Positions 1 to 8,361 of a stretch of 64,000 nt of DNA are shown here, in pieces. A model generated the notes under the pieces. That model saw only the letters and a list, made by a program, of their open reading frames with translations, was not told where the DNA came from and ran no database searches. Made by a program: the position numbers and the translations under genes. How positions within the stretch are numbered: position 1 is the stretch's first letter; every line of letters begins with the position of its first letter. The DNA comes from CAYZWU01 sp964482235 (lineage in GTDB: Bacteria > Planctomycetota > B15-G4 > CAYZWU01): NCBI GenBank assembly GCA_964482235.1, contig CAYZWU010000022.1:14844-78843 (forward strand), in the 5' to 3' direction.

Positions 1-1067
1 CAGGGGATGTCGGGCCTGGCGTTCTGGGCCAGACCATGGATCGCCCATCCCAGAACGATCCAGATCCAGAAGATGGCGGCACAGATTCCCAGCGGCGTCC
101 TTTTCAGGAGAAGGACGGTCCAGAGAAGAAGCAGGGCGGGTATCAGCCACCGCATCACGGAAGCCGCGACAAGATCTTCCAGCACGTTAACGGGGTAGTA
201 GGTGGAGCTCTGGAAGCCGGGCAGGATCTTGAGGGCGTGACCCAAGGCTGCAGACAGGTCGGCTATCCCCGACCCGGGTGCATCCTTCAGAACCTGCTGC
301 CGAAGCAGGAGATAGAGGAGGAGGCAGCCTGCCGGAAGAACAGCGGCCTTCAGGGCCTGCAAAAGTCGGGACAGGTCGCTGAGGCGCGGCAGCAGAAGGT
401 GCAGCACGAAGATCAGGGGAACGGCCAGAACGCCTGTTTCCTTGGCTCCCACGGCCAGGAGCGTGCACAGAGCGGGAGCCCAGATCCGGCTCGGGCCTTC
501 GCGCCGCGAGCTGATCAGCGCCAGGAGAACGAAGAACAGGCAAAGGGCGTCGCCACGGCGCGCCGGGACGGCCAGGATGCTGGGCTGCACGGGGTGTGTC
601 AGGAAGAAGAGACCCGCGAAGAGTATCGCTACAAGGGAACGGTCCCCGGCCAGGGAACGGAGAAGGACCAGAAGAAGAAAGAGGCAGGCGCCGCAGAGCA
701 AGAGATCGGTCAGGTGGTAGCCCCACGGCTCGATACCGAAGAGGGCGTGTTCCAGGGCGAAGGAGAGGTTCAGCACGGGACGGTAGTAATGCCCCTTGGG
801 AAAGCGCCCATCCATCAGCTCCTCGGTGAAGACGCCCTGAAGATCGGACATGCCGTCCACCTTGGCCGCGGCGATGATGGGATAGGTGTCGTGCCCGACG
901 AGACCGAAGCCGAGATTCTCCGCGTAGATCGCGAAGACGAGCAGCATGGCTGCCGGAAAGGCCAGGTAGAACCGCAATGGGAGCCTCACCGCGCGCTCTT
1001 TCGGCTGAATATCGCTAAGGGAACCGGCCCGACTCTCGCTGCCTGAAACCTCGACGGGATCGCTCAT
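1..1067 (-). CDS. Polytopic GT-C-like membrane protein (C-terminus cut by window edge)
   Basis: The minus strand is open from an ATG at 1067 to the left edge, so at least 355 residues are present and the C-terminus is missing. The translation has a short polar N-terminus, a first hydrophobic segment (about residues 33-47, LAFPAAMLLVFAIYAENLG), then an extracytoplasmic stretch with HDTYPI and KGHYYRPVLNLSFALE, followed by several further membrane segments. This layout, with an acidic/histidine loop after TM1 and a YRP-x-x-N-x-SF motif, resembles dolichyl-phosphate-mannose-type glycosyltransferases (PMT/ArnT, TMTC-like). The substrate cannot be told. The start lies one base after the stop of the upstream sulfatase-fold gene, so the two are probably co-transcribed. 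The opposing frame on the plus strand is a compositional shadow. Confidence 0.75.
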   Translation of the reverse strand, partial: MSDPVEVSGSESRAGSLSDIQPKERAVRLPLRFYLAFPAAMLLVFAIYAENLGFGLVGHDTYPIIAAAKVDGMSDLQGVFTEELMDGRFPKGHYYRPVLNLSFALEHALFGIEPWGYHLTDLLLCGACLFLLLVLLRSLAGDRSLVAILFAGLFFLTHPVQPSILAVPARRGDALCLFFVLLALISSRREGPSRIWAPALCTLLAVGAKETGVLAVPLIFVLHLLLPRLSDLSRLLQALKAAVLPAGCLLLYLLLRQQVLKDAPGSGIADLSAALGHALKILPGFQSSTYYPVNVLEDLVAASVMRWLIPALLLLWTVLLLKRTPLGICAAIFWIWIVLGWAIHGLAQNARPDIP

Positions 1068-1068
1068 C

Positions 1069-2682
1069 TCATTTCTTGCCATCGGAGTAGCCGAGAGCCC
1101 TCAGGCGTTCGATCTGTTCGGGAGACATCTGACGCGACCGGGCCCGGCTCAAGTCAAAGCGCTTCAAGCCATTTTTCGTCTCTCCGTACTCTTCCTGCAT
1201 CCGCTCGAACAGATCGGCCGCCTGGGACGAGATGTCACTTTCCTCGTCAGGATCCGCGGCCAGGTCGTAGAGCTCATGCCTGCCGTTGGAAGCCCAGATC
1301 AACTTGAGGTCGTCCTTGTACAGAGCGGAGAGATTCCGTCGAAAGGGCGCGGGATCCCAGCTGCTGACCATGTCCTTGATCATGGTCACCGGACCCTCGA
1401 GCGGCGCCGGATATTCGGCCAGGCGCGCGCGCTTCTCCCTCGGCGAAAGCAGGCTGACGGTCCGCTGCGGCAGACCGGAGGGAGGGCGCAGGCCGGCCAG
1501 CTCGAGGAGAGTGGGAAAGATGTCGAAGTTGACGACGGGCTGCCGCACGCGTCCCGGCTGGACCTTACCGGGATAATGAAGAATCAGCGGCACACGCAGC
1601 AACCCTTCGTAGAGCGAGTACTGGTGATCGAGCATGTGATGCTCCCCAAGGTGCTCGCCGTGGTCGCTCGTCAACACCACGATCGTGTTGTCCAGGTGGC
1701 CTTTCATCTCGAGCGTGGTGATGAGCTCGCGGAACATCCCGTCCAGCTCGGCGATGCAGGCGTCGTACGTGCTGGACATGAGCTTGATCTCGTAGGGCCT
1801 GTACTCGTGCAGGCCGAAGGAGTAGAGCCACATCGTGTGCCAGGACCGATCCACGGTGAAGGATCGCTTCACCTGCTGGGGGTTCATGAAGCGGCGCCGG
1901 TACTCCATGGCCGGGATGAAGGGCCTGTGCGCCTCCATGTAGTTGAGAAAGGCGAAGTACGGCCGGTCGGAATCGCGCTTATCGAGCCATTGGAGGAGCC
2001 CCTGCTGCGCCAGCTCCCCGCAGGCCTTGATGCTCCACTTCCCCGTCTTGTTGCTGCGTATCCTGGCATTGATCTCGCTGCTCCGGTCGCGCGGATCGAC
2101 CTTGCCGCGCAGGATCCGCATGGCTTGATCCATGTACTTGTCGTCCCAGGGGTGCTCTTCCGTCTCGAACCCCTGACTGAAGTTCTCCTCGAAGGAGATG
2201 TGCGGATTGGACGAGAAGAGATAGGTCTGGTACCCGCTGCTCCGGAAAATCTCGGCCAGCGTTTCGTGACTGTCGTCGAGATACGAGAAGTCGTTGTTGG
2301 CGCCGTGCTCGCTGGGCAGAAGCCCGGTGAACATGGCTCCGTGGGACGACGTTGTAGTACATGCTGTGGAGATGCAGTTATCGAAGACCCTGGCGTCTTC
2401 GGCCCACTTCTCGAGAAAGGGGGTCGTGGGACGGTCGTACCCGTAAAGGCTCAGCCTGTCGAGGCGGGTCGTATCCCACACGACGAAAAGAATGTTGGGT
2501 CGATCGCCGGCCGAATCCGTGCAGGAGCAGAAAAGGGCCGGGAGAGCGGCGGCAAAAAGGGCGAGCAAGACAAGAGGGAGAGCCGATCGATTCCTGCCGT
2601 GATCGAGCCGGGGAGCCGGCCGCCTGGCCGCACGTCCTCTCGACAAGACTCTTCCAGCAAACTCACCCGCGGAACCAACCAT
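1069..2682 (-). CDS. Sulfatase-fold membrane-anchored hydrolase without formylglycine cysteine
   Basis: This 537-residue protein has a basic N-terminus, a hydrophobic segment (about 34-52) ending in FCSC that could be an imperfect lipobox, then an alkaline-phosphatase-superfamily sulfatase domain. Visible motifs are NILFVVWDTTRLDRL (metal-binding Asp), the nucleophile region TTTSSHGAMFTG and a C-terminal SDHGEHLGEHH metal site. In canonical sulfatases the position four before the Arg/His of CxPSR is a Cys or Ser that becomes formylglycine. Here that position is Thr110, and Cys108 is out of register. Thr is the nucleophile in phosphoethanolamine transferases of the same fold, so phosphotransfer or phosphodiester hydrolysis is possible. 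A GGAGG lies about 10 bases before the ATG. The gene-1 start follows after one base, so this is probably a two-gene operon. Confidence 0.85.
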   Translation of the reverse strand: MVGSAGEFAGRVLSRGRAARRPAPRLDHGRNRSALPLVLLALFAAALPALFCSCTDSAGDRPNILFVVWDTTRLDRLSLYGYDRPTTPFLEKWAEDARVFDNCISTACTTTSSHGAMFTGLLPSEHGANNDFSYLDDSHETLAEIFRSSGYQTYLFSSNPHISFEENFSQGFETEEHPWDDKYMDQAMRILRGKVDPRDRSSEINARIRSNKTGKWSIKACGELAQQGLLQWLDKRDSDRPYFAFLNYMEAHRPFIPAMEYRRRFMNPQQVKRSFTVDRSWHTMWLYSFGLHEYRPYEIKLMSSTYDACIAELDGMFRELITTLEMKGHLDNTIVVLTSDHGEHLGEHHMLDHQYSLYEGLLRVPLILHYPGKVQPGRVRQPVVNFDIFPTLLELAGLRPPSGLPQRTVSLLSPREKRARLAEYPAPLEGPVTMIKDMVSSWDPAPFRRNLSALYKDDLKLIWASNGRHELYDLAADPDEESDISSQAADLFERMQEEYGETKNGLKRFDLSRARSRQMSPEQIERLRALGYSDGKK

Positions 2683-3032
2683 CCTGTTTCGTCCTCCTCG
2701 AATACGACGATCAGCGGCAGAAGCATCGGGATTGCCGGCGCCGGGGCTTCTTCCCGGACGCCGTCTCCATCACCCGGTCGAACACCGGCTGGTCTTGGTT
2801 ATCTTTCGGGAAAAGTCGCCAAAAAAACAACAGGCGATCAGCGATACCGGCAGAAGACCAGGGGTTTTCGAGAATAAGGCACCGACACATGGACGTCAAG
2901 GCCGGGAAAACAGGGTCAAGATCGATTCTTCTTTGGCTGAAGGCTGTGTCGATACTATCATTGTTGTTTCGGTGTTTCCGGCACAGCCGTTTTGCGACCG
3001 AACCCAGGAAAGCGCGGTGAGACTGGCAAGCC
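2683..3032. other. Intergenic region, divergent promoters expected
   Basis: About 350 bases separate the sulfatase-fold gene (minus) from the next gene (plus). Short open frames on both strands lack a convincing start site and protein-like composition. I see no strong hairpin, tRNA or repeat. Promoters for both flanking genes must lie here, but no clear -35/-10 pair stands out. Confidence 0.5.
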
Positions 3033-3770
3033 ATGTGGAATGTTGATCAGATCGAGACGGTCTCGGTGATCCTCGACGGTACATCCTCCGGCAGCGGCCA
3101 AAGATCAGCAACAGCCGCCGAAGCCGGAGGCGTGCTTCTCGTTAATGACATCGAGCTCGTCGAGGTCGAGCTCTCGGCCACGCAGGTCCAGGTCTGCGAG
3201 GACTGCGGTGTTCCCCACTGCAATCCGGGCGGATGGGTCGCGTTCAGGCGCATCGGCGAGAACGTTGTCTGGATCCCGGCGTGGCGCGAGATGGAGGAGA
3301 GCGAATGGGGCTTTCCGCAGTACGGTCCGCCTTCGTACCTGACCTCGGACCGGGTTCCCCGGTTCAGCCCCGCCTCGTGGGAGAGGCTTCGCACGATAAT
3401 AGCAGACCTTGCGACTGCAGGAGAGCTTTCTCCCCTCGACTCCCGGGAGGCGGCCCGATGGTGCCAGTGGACGGCGCCGGGGCAGATTCTCGGCGAGTTT
3501 CCCGCGAAGCCCCGGTTGAACCGTGAGGCGCTTCTCGCCTCTTCCGATGGCGAGCTCGATTCCGACGCCGAAACAATCGATAGCTTTCTCAAGGAGCTCC
3601 ACGATCCGGCGATGCCGATGAAACCGTTGTCGTCACCCGATCTGTCCCCGATCGAGCTCTGGATCGATCTGCCCGGAACACCATCCTGGACGGGCTTCGC
3701 CCGCGTCGGGGGCACCGTTTGCCTCCTCATCGACGGGGAGCTGGCCCTCGTGCGCGAAAGCGACGGTTGA
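3033..3770 (+). CDS. Hypothetical soluble protein with Cys cluster
   Basis: This encodes 245 residues with no signal peptide and no membrane segment, so it is probably cytoplasmic. A cysteine-rich motif CEDCGVPHCNPGGW (about residues 59-72) could bind a metal such as zinc or form a small knuckle. The rest is rich in Trp and acidic residues, with no motif I can assign. The composition is protein-like, third-position GC is high like its neighbours, and the antisense frames are shadows. The Shine-Dalgarno signal is weak (GGTGAG about 11 bases upstream). It ends 48 bases before the start of the PQQ-type propeller gene, so co-transcription is possible. Function unknown. Confidence 0.6.
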   Translation: MWNVDQIETVSVILDGTSSGSGQRSATAAEAGGVLLVNDIELVEVELSATQVQVCEDCGVPHCNPGGWVAFRRIGENVVWIPAWREMEESEWGFPQYGPPSYLTSDRVPRFSPASWERLRTIIADLATAGELSPLDSREAARWCQWTAPGQILGEFPAKPRLNREALLASSDGELDSDAETIDSFLKELHDPAMPMKPLSSPDLSPIELWIDLPGTPSWTGFARVGGTVCLLIDGELALVRESDG

Positions 3771-3818
3771 AGCAATACCATGCTCGAACGCAAACACTCC
3801 CTGCTACGGAGCAGCATC

Positions 3819-5066
3819 GTGAAGAAACGATTCCTGTTCTTGATGTTCTGCGGTGCGCTTCTGTTCTCCCCTCTCTCCCAGGGGCAGGAATGGCCGAGGT
3901 TTCGCGGTGCCGACGGCACGGGCCTGGGGAAGGGCGAGTCGATACCCGTGTCGTTCGATCAATCGGATCACGACTGGCATGTCGATCTGCCCGGACCGGG
4001 GCACTCCTCTCCGGTCCTCTGGGGGAACAAGCTCTTCCTCAACTGGTCGCGGGACGAGGAGGGGAAGCGCGGCCTGGTCTGCCTCGATGCACGAACGGGC
4101 AAGCAGAACTGGTCGTGGGAAACGACCTTCGAGGCGTACCGGCATCACCGGGACAACTCCTTCGCCGCATCGACTCCCGTCCTGGACGAGAGCCGCGCCT
4201 ATCTCTCCTGGATTTCCGGAGAGAGATTCATCGTCGAGGCGGTGAGCCACGAGGGAAATCCCGTCTGGCGCCGCGACCTGGGCGCCTTCTCCGGCAGGCA
4301 CGGCGCCGGCGCATCGCCCATCGTGATCTCCGGCACGGTGATAGCGGGAAACGACAACAGGACCGCGGACAGCTTCCTCGTCGGTCTCGACGCAGCGACC
4401 GGCAAGACCAGGTGGAAGCATGAACGGAAGAGCGAGGCTGCGTCGTACGTCACACCGACACCCTACTATCCGGACGACGGGCCGGTGCAGGTCATCTTCT
4501 GCAGCCCTCCTCACGGCATATCGAGCATCAACCCGGAAGATGGAGCGCTGAACTGGGAAACGGGAGGGATCTTCATCCTGAAGAGCGTGGCCTCTCCCGT
4601 TGTTGCCGGGGACCTGATCTTCGCCACCGCAGGACGCGGCGGAGGAGGGTGTGAGTCCGCCTCGGTCCGGCCGGGCAAGGAACCGGAAACGGTCTACTCG
4701 CTGAAGGACGACATCCCTTACGTGCCAACACCCATCGTCGTGAAGGACCGGATGTTCGTGCTGAGCGACAGGGGAGTCGTGACGTGCGTCGAGGCCGGTT
4801 CAGGAAAGGTCCTCTGGAAGGAAATGATCGGGGGATCGTACTACGCTTCCCCGGTAAGCGTGAACGGGAAGATCTACTGCGCCAGCCGCCAGGGGGAGAT
4901 GGTCGTGTTCGAGGCCGGCCCCGAATTCCGGCTTCTGGCGAGGAACAGGCTTCCGGGAAAGACCTTTTCCACACCGGCCATTGCCAACGGCCGGATGTAC
5001 ATCCGTGTCAGCGACTCCCTGATCTGCCTCGGCGGAAAAAAGAAGAAGAGCGGCGACGATCAATGA
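3819..5066 (+). CDS. Exported PQQ-like beta-propeller repeat protein
   Basis: An exported protein of about 415 residues. I chose the GTG at 3819 because it follows GGAG with about 9 bases spacing and begins a clean signal peptide (VKKRFLFLMFCGALLFSPLSQG). The upstream ATG at 3780 adds 13 residues and has no ribosome site. The mature protein starts WPRFRGADGTG, the usual opening of PQQ/BamB-like propellers. Blade motifs such as LDARTGKQNW, LDAATGKTRW, INPEDGALNW and VEAGSGKVLW recur about every 40-60 residues. Such proteins are periplasmic scaffolds or, less often, quinoprotein dehydrogenases. I see no PQQ-ligand set, so a structural role is more likely. It converges on the ThuA-like gene with only 14 bases between stops. 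Confidence 0.88.
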   Translation: MKKRFLFLMFCGALLFSPLSQGQEWPRFRGADGTGLGKGESIPVSFDQSDHDWHVDLPGPGHSSPVLWGNKLFLNWSRDEEGKRGLVCLDARTGKQNWSWETTFEAYRHHRDNSFAASTPVLDESRAYLSWISGERFIVEAVSHEGNPVWRRDLGAFSGRHGAGASPIVISGTVIAGNDNRTADSFLVGLDAATGKTRWKHERKSEAASYVTPTPYYPDDGPVQVIFCSPPHGISSINPEDGALNWETGGIFILKSVASPVVAGDLIFATAGRGGGGCESASVRPGKEPETVYSLKDDIPYVPTPIVVKDRMFVLSDRGVVTCVEAGSGKVLWKEMIGGSYYASPVSVNGKIYCASRQGEMVVFEAGPEFRLLARNRLPGKTFSTPAIANGRMYIRVSDSLICLGGKKKKSGDDQ

Positions 5067-5080
5067 TCGCCCGACCCCGA

Positions 5081-6283
5081 TCACTGGATCGCTCCGTCCC
5101 ACCCGTTCGTGAGAAGACCTTCTTCCACGTCGACCGCCTGGAACCAGAAGTGCATACCCGTCCTGTTGGGGCAGAGCGATGTGAAGAGTGCCATGCCGTT
5201 CGCGTCGGCGGTCCGATAGGGAAGAGCTTCGATCGGCGGTGTGAGAAAGAGATCGCCCCAGGGAGATGGTGTCGGTCCGCCGCCTCTGCGAGAGAGGGCG
5301 AAAACGACCGTGTCGAAAGGCCGGGCGTTCACCACCCTGAGGGTCGTGGGCTGGCCGGGGATCAGCTGGTCCACGTCGAGCGCCGCCTTGCCCGACGACC
5401 AGCGGACCGCATTGACGAGAAGGCGGACCGTGTCGGGATTCTGGTAGAGCAACTCGGTGGCAAAGGAATCGAGATCGGCCAGGTAGAAGGGTCCGAGATA
5501 GGCGGCTCTTCCTTCGGCAGGACCGGTGCTCCAGCAGACGACGGTCTCGCGGCTGTTCTGGGCGTACTCTGCCAGGACGAGGGATCCGGACTTGGTGCCG
5601 CCGGGACACCACTCGGCCAGGCTCGAGGAGTCGAACTGGAAGCCGTTCACACCGTGCGTGATCGGATGGGATGGATCGGTGATGCCCACCTCGTATCCCC
5701 ACAGGTAGCCGTAAGGGACATGAAGGTGAACGGGCATGACGGCGTCGTAGTCGTGGTACCGGTTGAAGGCGCTTGTGTAGTTCGCGCCGCCCACGCCCAC
5801 AACACCTCTGCCGTGATCTTCCACGAAAGACCGGACCTCGTCCTGGACCGTACCGTAGCCGGAGATGTGGTCGTCGAAATAATGCCCGCAGGAGCCGAAG
5901 ATGAAGACATCGTACTCGAGCAGCTCGTCCATCGTGTCGAGCTGGTGATAGGCTGCCACGGTGGCATCGATTCCGGCGGTGCTCAGGGCGTTCGCCATGA
6001 AGAAGCAGGCGTCGTCGTTGTTGTAGAAGCCGGCATAGGAATGGATGATCACCGCCTTGATATGGTCGGCAGGCGTTGTGGATGCGGCCGATGGTGAAAT
6101 CGTTCCGCTGATCGCGGAAGCCTTCGGATCGGTGTTCGCCGGGACGCTGCCGGCACCGCATTCCTCCGAGGCGGCGAGGCCGCCTGAGAACAACAGAGTG
6201 GACAGGACGGCGATCGCTGAAAAGCGGCCTACCCTGATGTCAATGCTCCTGATCATTTTCTCCATGCTCTTCACCGTGGCCAT
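5081..6283 (-). CDS. Secreted ThuA/glutamine-amidotransferase-like protein with window-specific C-terminal domain
   Basis: This encodes 400 residues with an N-terminal export signal (SAIAVLSTLLFSGGLAAS). Residues about 75-300 resemble the ThuA/class-I amidotransferase-like fold: AVIIHSYAG, a YDVFIFGSCGHYFDDH segment, GRGVVGVGGANYTS and DPSHPITHGVNGFQFDSS, which matches the HPITxG pattern of ThuA proteins. These bind carbohydrate-related ligands or have lost catalysis. The last 100 residues (from VDQLIPGQPTTLRV to the end) resemble the C-terminal domain of the exported beta-helix proteins here, with a PWGDLFLTPPIE-type core. The start overlaps the end of the upstream lipoprotein gene by 44 bases, suggesting translational coupling. 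In-frame ATGs at 6265 and 6256 are alternatives. Confidence 0.75.
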   Translation of the reverse strand: MATVKSMEKMIRSIDIRVGRFSAIAVLSTLLFSGGLAASEECGAGSVPANTDPKASAISGTISPSAASTTPADHIKAVIIHSYAGFYNNDDACFFMANALSTAGIDATVAAYHQLDTMDELLEYDVFIFGSCGHYFDDHISGYGTVQDEVRSFVEDHGRGVVGVGGANYTSAFNRYHDYDAVMPVHLHVPYGYLWGYEVGITDPSHPITHGVNGFQFDSSSLAEWCPGGTKSGSLVLAEYAQNSRETVVCWSTGPAEGRAAYLGPFYLADLDSFATELLYQNPDTVRLLVNAVRWSSGKAALDVDQLIPGQPTTLRVVNARPFDTVVFALSRRGGGPTPSPWGDLFLTPPIEALPYRTADANGMALFTSLCPNRTGMHFWFQAVDVEEGLLTNGWDGAIQ

Positions 6284-6746
6284 GCTCTCCGCTGCCCACC
6301 TCGGGATGGGCGGTCCATCCTTCGAAATCCCGGCTCTCGGCGGTCAGCTTGACCTCTATCTCCTCACCGGGAGCGAGGTCGGCGGGTGTCGTCGGGCCGA
6401 GTTCCCTGCCGTTCGACAGGTGAACCTCGACGCGGACCTTTCTGAGCGTTTTCTTCGTGGTGTTCGTGACCGTCCCGGCGAACGAGTTGCTGTCGCCGTC
6501 AAACGACAGGATCAACCGCGCACCGTTCCTGACCTCATCGTACGTCTCATCCAGGGCAAGCTCCCTGCCCGATTCCTCGCCCTGCTCCCTGCGATGCTCG
6601 CCTCCGTCCCTGTCGTGTTCTCCGCGGCCCTCACCGTGTTTCTTCGAATCACGATGCTCCCCTTTCTCCGCGTCACCGGAGCAGCAGCTCACGGAAAAAG
6701 CCAGGACTACAGTCAGAACGATCCAGGAAAGTCGATTCAGATTCAT
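6240..6746 (-). CDS. Charged lipoprotein with His/Glu-rich tails
   Basis: I chose the ATG at 6746 because GGAG lies 8 bases upstream and it gives a standard lipoprotein signal (MNLNRLSWIVLTVVLAFSVSCCSG). The longer open frame adds 43 unlikely residues. The mature 150-residue protein has an extremely charged linker with repeated GEHRD/GGEHRREQGEE units. A compact beta-rich domain follows (LILSFDGDSNSFAGTVTNTT to HPEVGSG), like small extracytoplasmic domains of the FxLYD type. It ends in a His/Glu-rich tail (GEHGHGEEHGENDQEH). The histidines could bind metal. It is the first gene of a probable pair with the ThuA-like protein, which it overlaps. Specific function unknown. Confidence 0.65.
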   Translation of the reverse strand: MNLNRLSWIVLTVVLAFSVSCCSGDAEKGEHRDSKKHGEGRGEHDRDGGEHRREQGEESGRELALDETYDEVRNGARLILSFDGDSNSFAGTVTNTTKKTLRKVRVEVHLSNGRELGPTTPADLAPGEEIEVKLTAESRDFEGWTAHPEVGSGEHGHGEEHGENDQEH

Positions 6747-7059
6747 GTCTTGAACTCCAGCGTGGTCAATAGCACAAGGAAGCGGATCTTGCTGTCGATT
6801 GCTGATGGAAACGCGGCCTTCAGGATTGTCGTTCATCCGGTGATCGATTCTAGTGCGACAGCAGAGGTTCGTCAATCAACCGGCGAGACGCGCAGCCGAA
6901 TCAGTTATAATATCGCGCTCAACGTGCGCAGCCCGTTGACGGAGCGCATTACCCGGCCGGCACCCTTGCAAACAGCCCGTTGAACAAGTCGTTCGGAACG
7001 AGAAGCCGTCTTTTCGGACTCGAAGCACTTTATCAACGGCCTGCTGAGGGAGAACAATC
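6747..7059. other. Divergent intergenic region
   Basis: This region lies between the lipoprotein gene (minus) and the Ntn-hydrolase gene (plus). A TATAAT hexamer occurs at 6906-6911 on the plus strand, but it has no recognisable -35 at the right distance, so it is only a weak promoter candidate. A GAGGG lies upstream of the ATG at 7060. No other structure was found. Confidence 0.4.
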
Positions 7060-8205
7060 ATGAAGCGGAAGGTCGCACTCCTCGCAGTTCTTCTCTTTCT
7101 CTTTTCCGGCAGCCTCACGATGGCCTGTTCGGCTTTTCTTGTGAGCGACGGCACCGTGGTGCTCGCCGGCAACAACGAGGACTACTGGAACCCCTTCACC
7201 AATGTCTGGTTCATCCCGAAGGAGGACGGCAAGTACGGCCGTGTCTGCTTCGGGTTCGACGATTACTTCGCCCAGGGCGGGATGAACGAGGCCGGGCTCT
7301 TCTTCGACGGCTTCGCCACGGCGCCCTTCGCGGTGAAGGCGAGGAAAGGCGGCGAGAGCTTCAAGGGGAACCTGATCGAGCATGCCCTGGAGACCTGCGC
7401 CACGGTGGAGGAAGTCGTCGCCCTGTTCGAGAAGTACGATCTCTCCTTCCTCGAGAGGGCCATGCTCCTTTTCGGGGACAGGTCGGGCGATGCCGTGATC
7501 ATCGAGGGAGACAGGTTCCTCCGCAAGAAGGGACGGTTCCAGCTGGTGACAAACTTCTACCAGTCGCAGCACGATGGCGATGCCGTCCCCTGCGAGCGGT
7601 TCAGGATAGCCAAGGCCATGCTCGACTCGAGAAAGAGCTACGACGTCGATTTCTGCCGCTCCGTGCTGGCCGCCGTTCACAACGAGAAGAACTCGCCCAC
7701 CACCTACTCCAACATCTACGATCTGAAGAACGGGATCGTCTACCTCTACCACTTCCACAACTTCGAGAACGTCGTTGTCTTCGACCTCGCCGAGGAGCTG
7801 AAAAAAGGAAAGCGCTACCTCGATCTCCCATCCCTCTTCCCGCGCACCTTCGCGTGGGAGATCTTCAGGAAGGAAAAGGTCAAGGTGATCGAGAAGCGCA
7901 ACGCCAAGCGGAAGGTGGTGCAGCTCGATGCCGCCGCCCTGGCGCCGCTCTGCGGGGCTTACGCCGTTCCCGATGAGATCTCTCCCGACACCGAGGTTTA
8001 TGTTTTCCTTCACGAGGGAAGCCTGTGCGGCAGGTTCAACGACGGGAAGCGGTTCGAGATGAAACCCGAGTCCGGAACCCGGTTCTTCCTGAACCGCTTC
8101 AATAGTGACTACGACTTCACCTTCCAGCGCGACAAGAAGGGGAAGGTCACGGGGCTGGTCGTGGAGATCGATGGAAAATCGATCAACTGCTCCAGGAAGG
8201 AATGA
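7060..8205 (+). CDS. Exported Ntn-hydrolase of the choloylglycine hydrolase/penicillin acylase-like group
   Basis: This encodes 381 residues. The signal peptide (1-22) is followed directly by Cys23 in ACSAFLVSDG, so signal cleavage would expose the N-terminal Cys nucleophile required in this fold. The next motif, VLAGNNEDYWNPF, matches the (G)RN-x-D active-site loop of linear amide C-N hydrolases (AAT/choloylglycine hydrolase). NFYQSQHDGD, CERF and PTTYSNIYDLKNG fit later conserved elements. Residues about 290-381 form a separate beta-rich domain (GAYAVPDEISPDTEVYVF) like the C-terminal domain (DUF3471-type) of penicillin-binding-protein-like enzymes. The likely reaction is hydrolysis of an amide bond in the periplasm; the substrate is unknown. 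LTMAC also loosely resembles a lipobox, and if it were lipidated the enzyme would be inactive. Confidence 0.85.
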   Translation: MKRKVALLAVLLFLFSGSLTMACSAFLVSDGTVVLAGNNEDYWNPFTNVWFIPKEDGKYGRVCFGFDDYFAQGGMNEAGLFFDGFATAPFAVKARKGGESFKGNLIEHALETCATVEEVVALFEKYDLSFLERAMLLFGDRSGDAVIIEGDRFLRKKGRFQLVTNFYQSQHDGDAVPCERFRIAKAMLDSRKSYDVDFCRSVLAAVHNEKNSPTTYSNIYDLKNGIVYLYHFHNFENVVVFDLAEELKKGKRYLDLPSLFPRTFAWEIFRKEKVKVIEKRNAKRKVVQLDAAALAPLCGAYAVPDEISPDTEVYVFLHEGSLCGRFNDGKRFEMKPESGTRFFLNRFNSDYDFTFQRDKKGKVTGLVVEIDGKSINCSRKE

Positions 8206-8361
8206 GCCGCTCTTTAATAACAAATTAATAAAAATACTCGCTATTCCCCGATTCCCGTGTATTAGGCCTCCAGTTTACCGGAACTTCGACAAAATCCAGA
8301 AAGCCCATACAAGAGTGTCGAACAGATATATCGAGGCGGCCTCCGGGCGGGAGAATAGTCC

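Noticed and set aside
36..1046. Long plus-strand open frame
   Set aside because: Its translation is rich in Gln/Glu/Arg/Gly with no domain look, and it lies opposite a clear polytopic membrane protein. It is an antisense shadow in GC-rich DNA.
1276..2877. 533-codon plus-strand open frame
   Set aside because: It runs antisense to the sulfatase-fold gene, which has clear motifs, a signal and a ribosome site. The frame is explained by codon bias.
7033..8223. 396-codon minus-strand open frame
   Set aside because: It is antisense to the Ntn-hydrolase gene. Its translation is acidic and Leu/Val/Gly-rich with no motifs.
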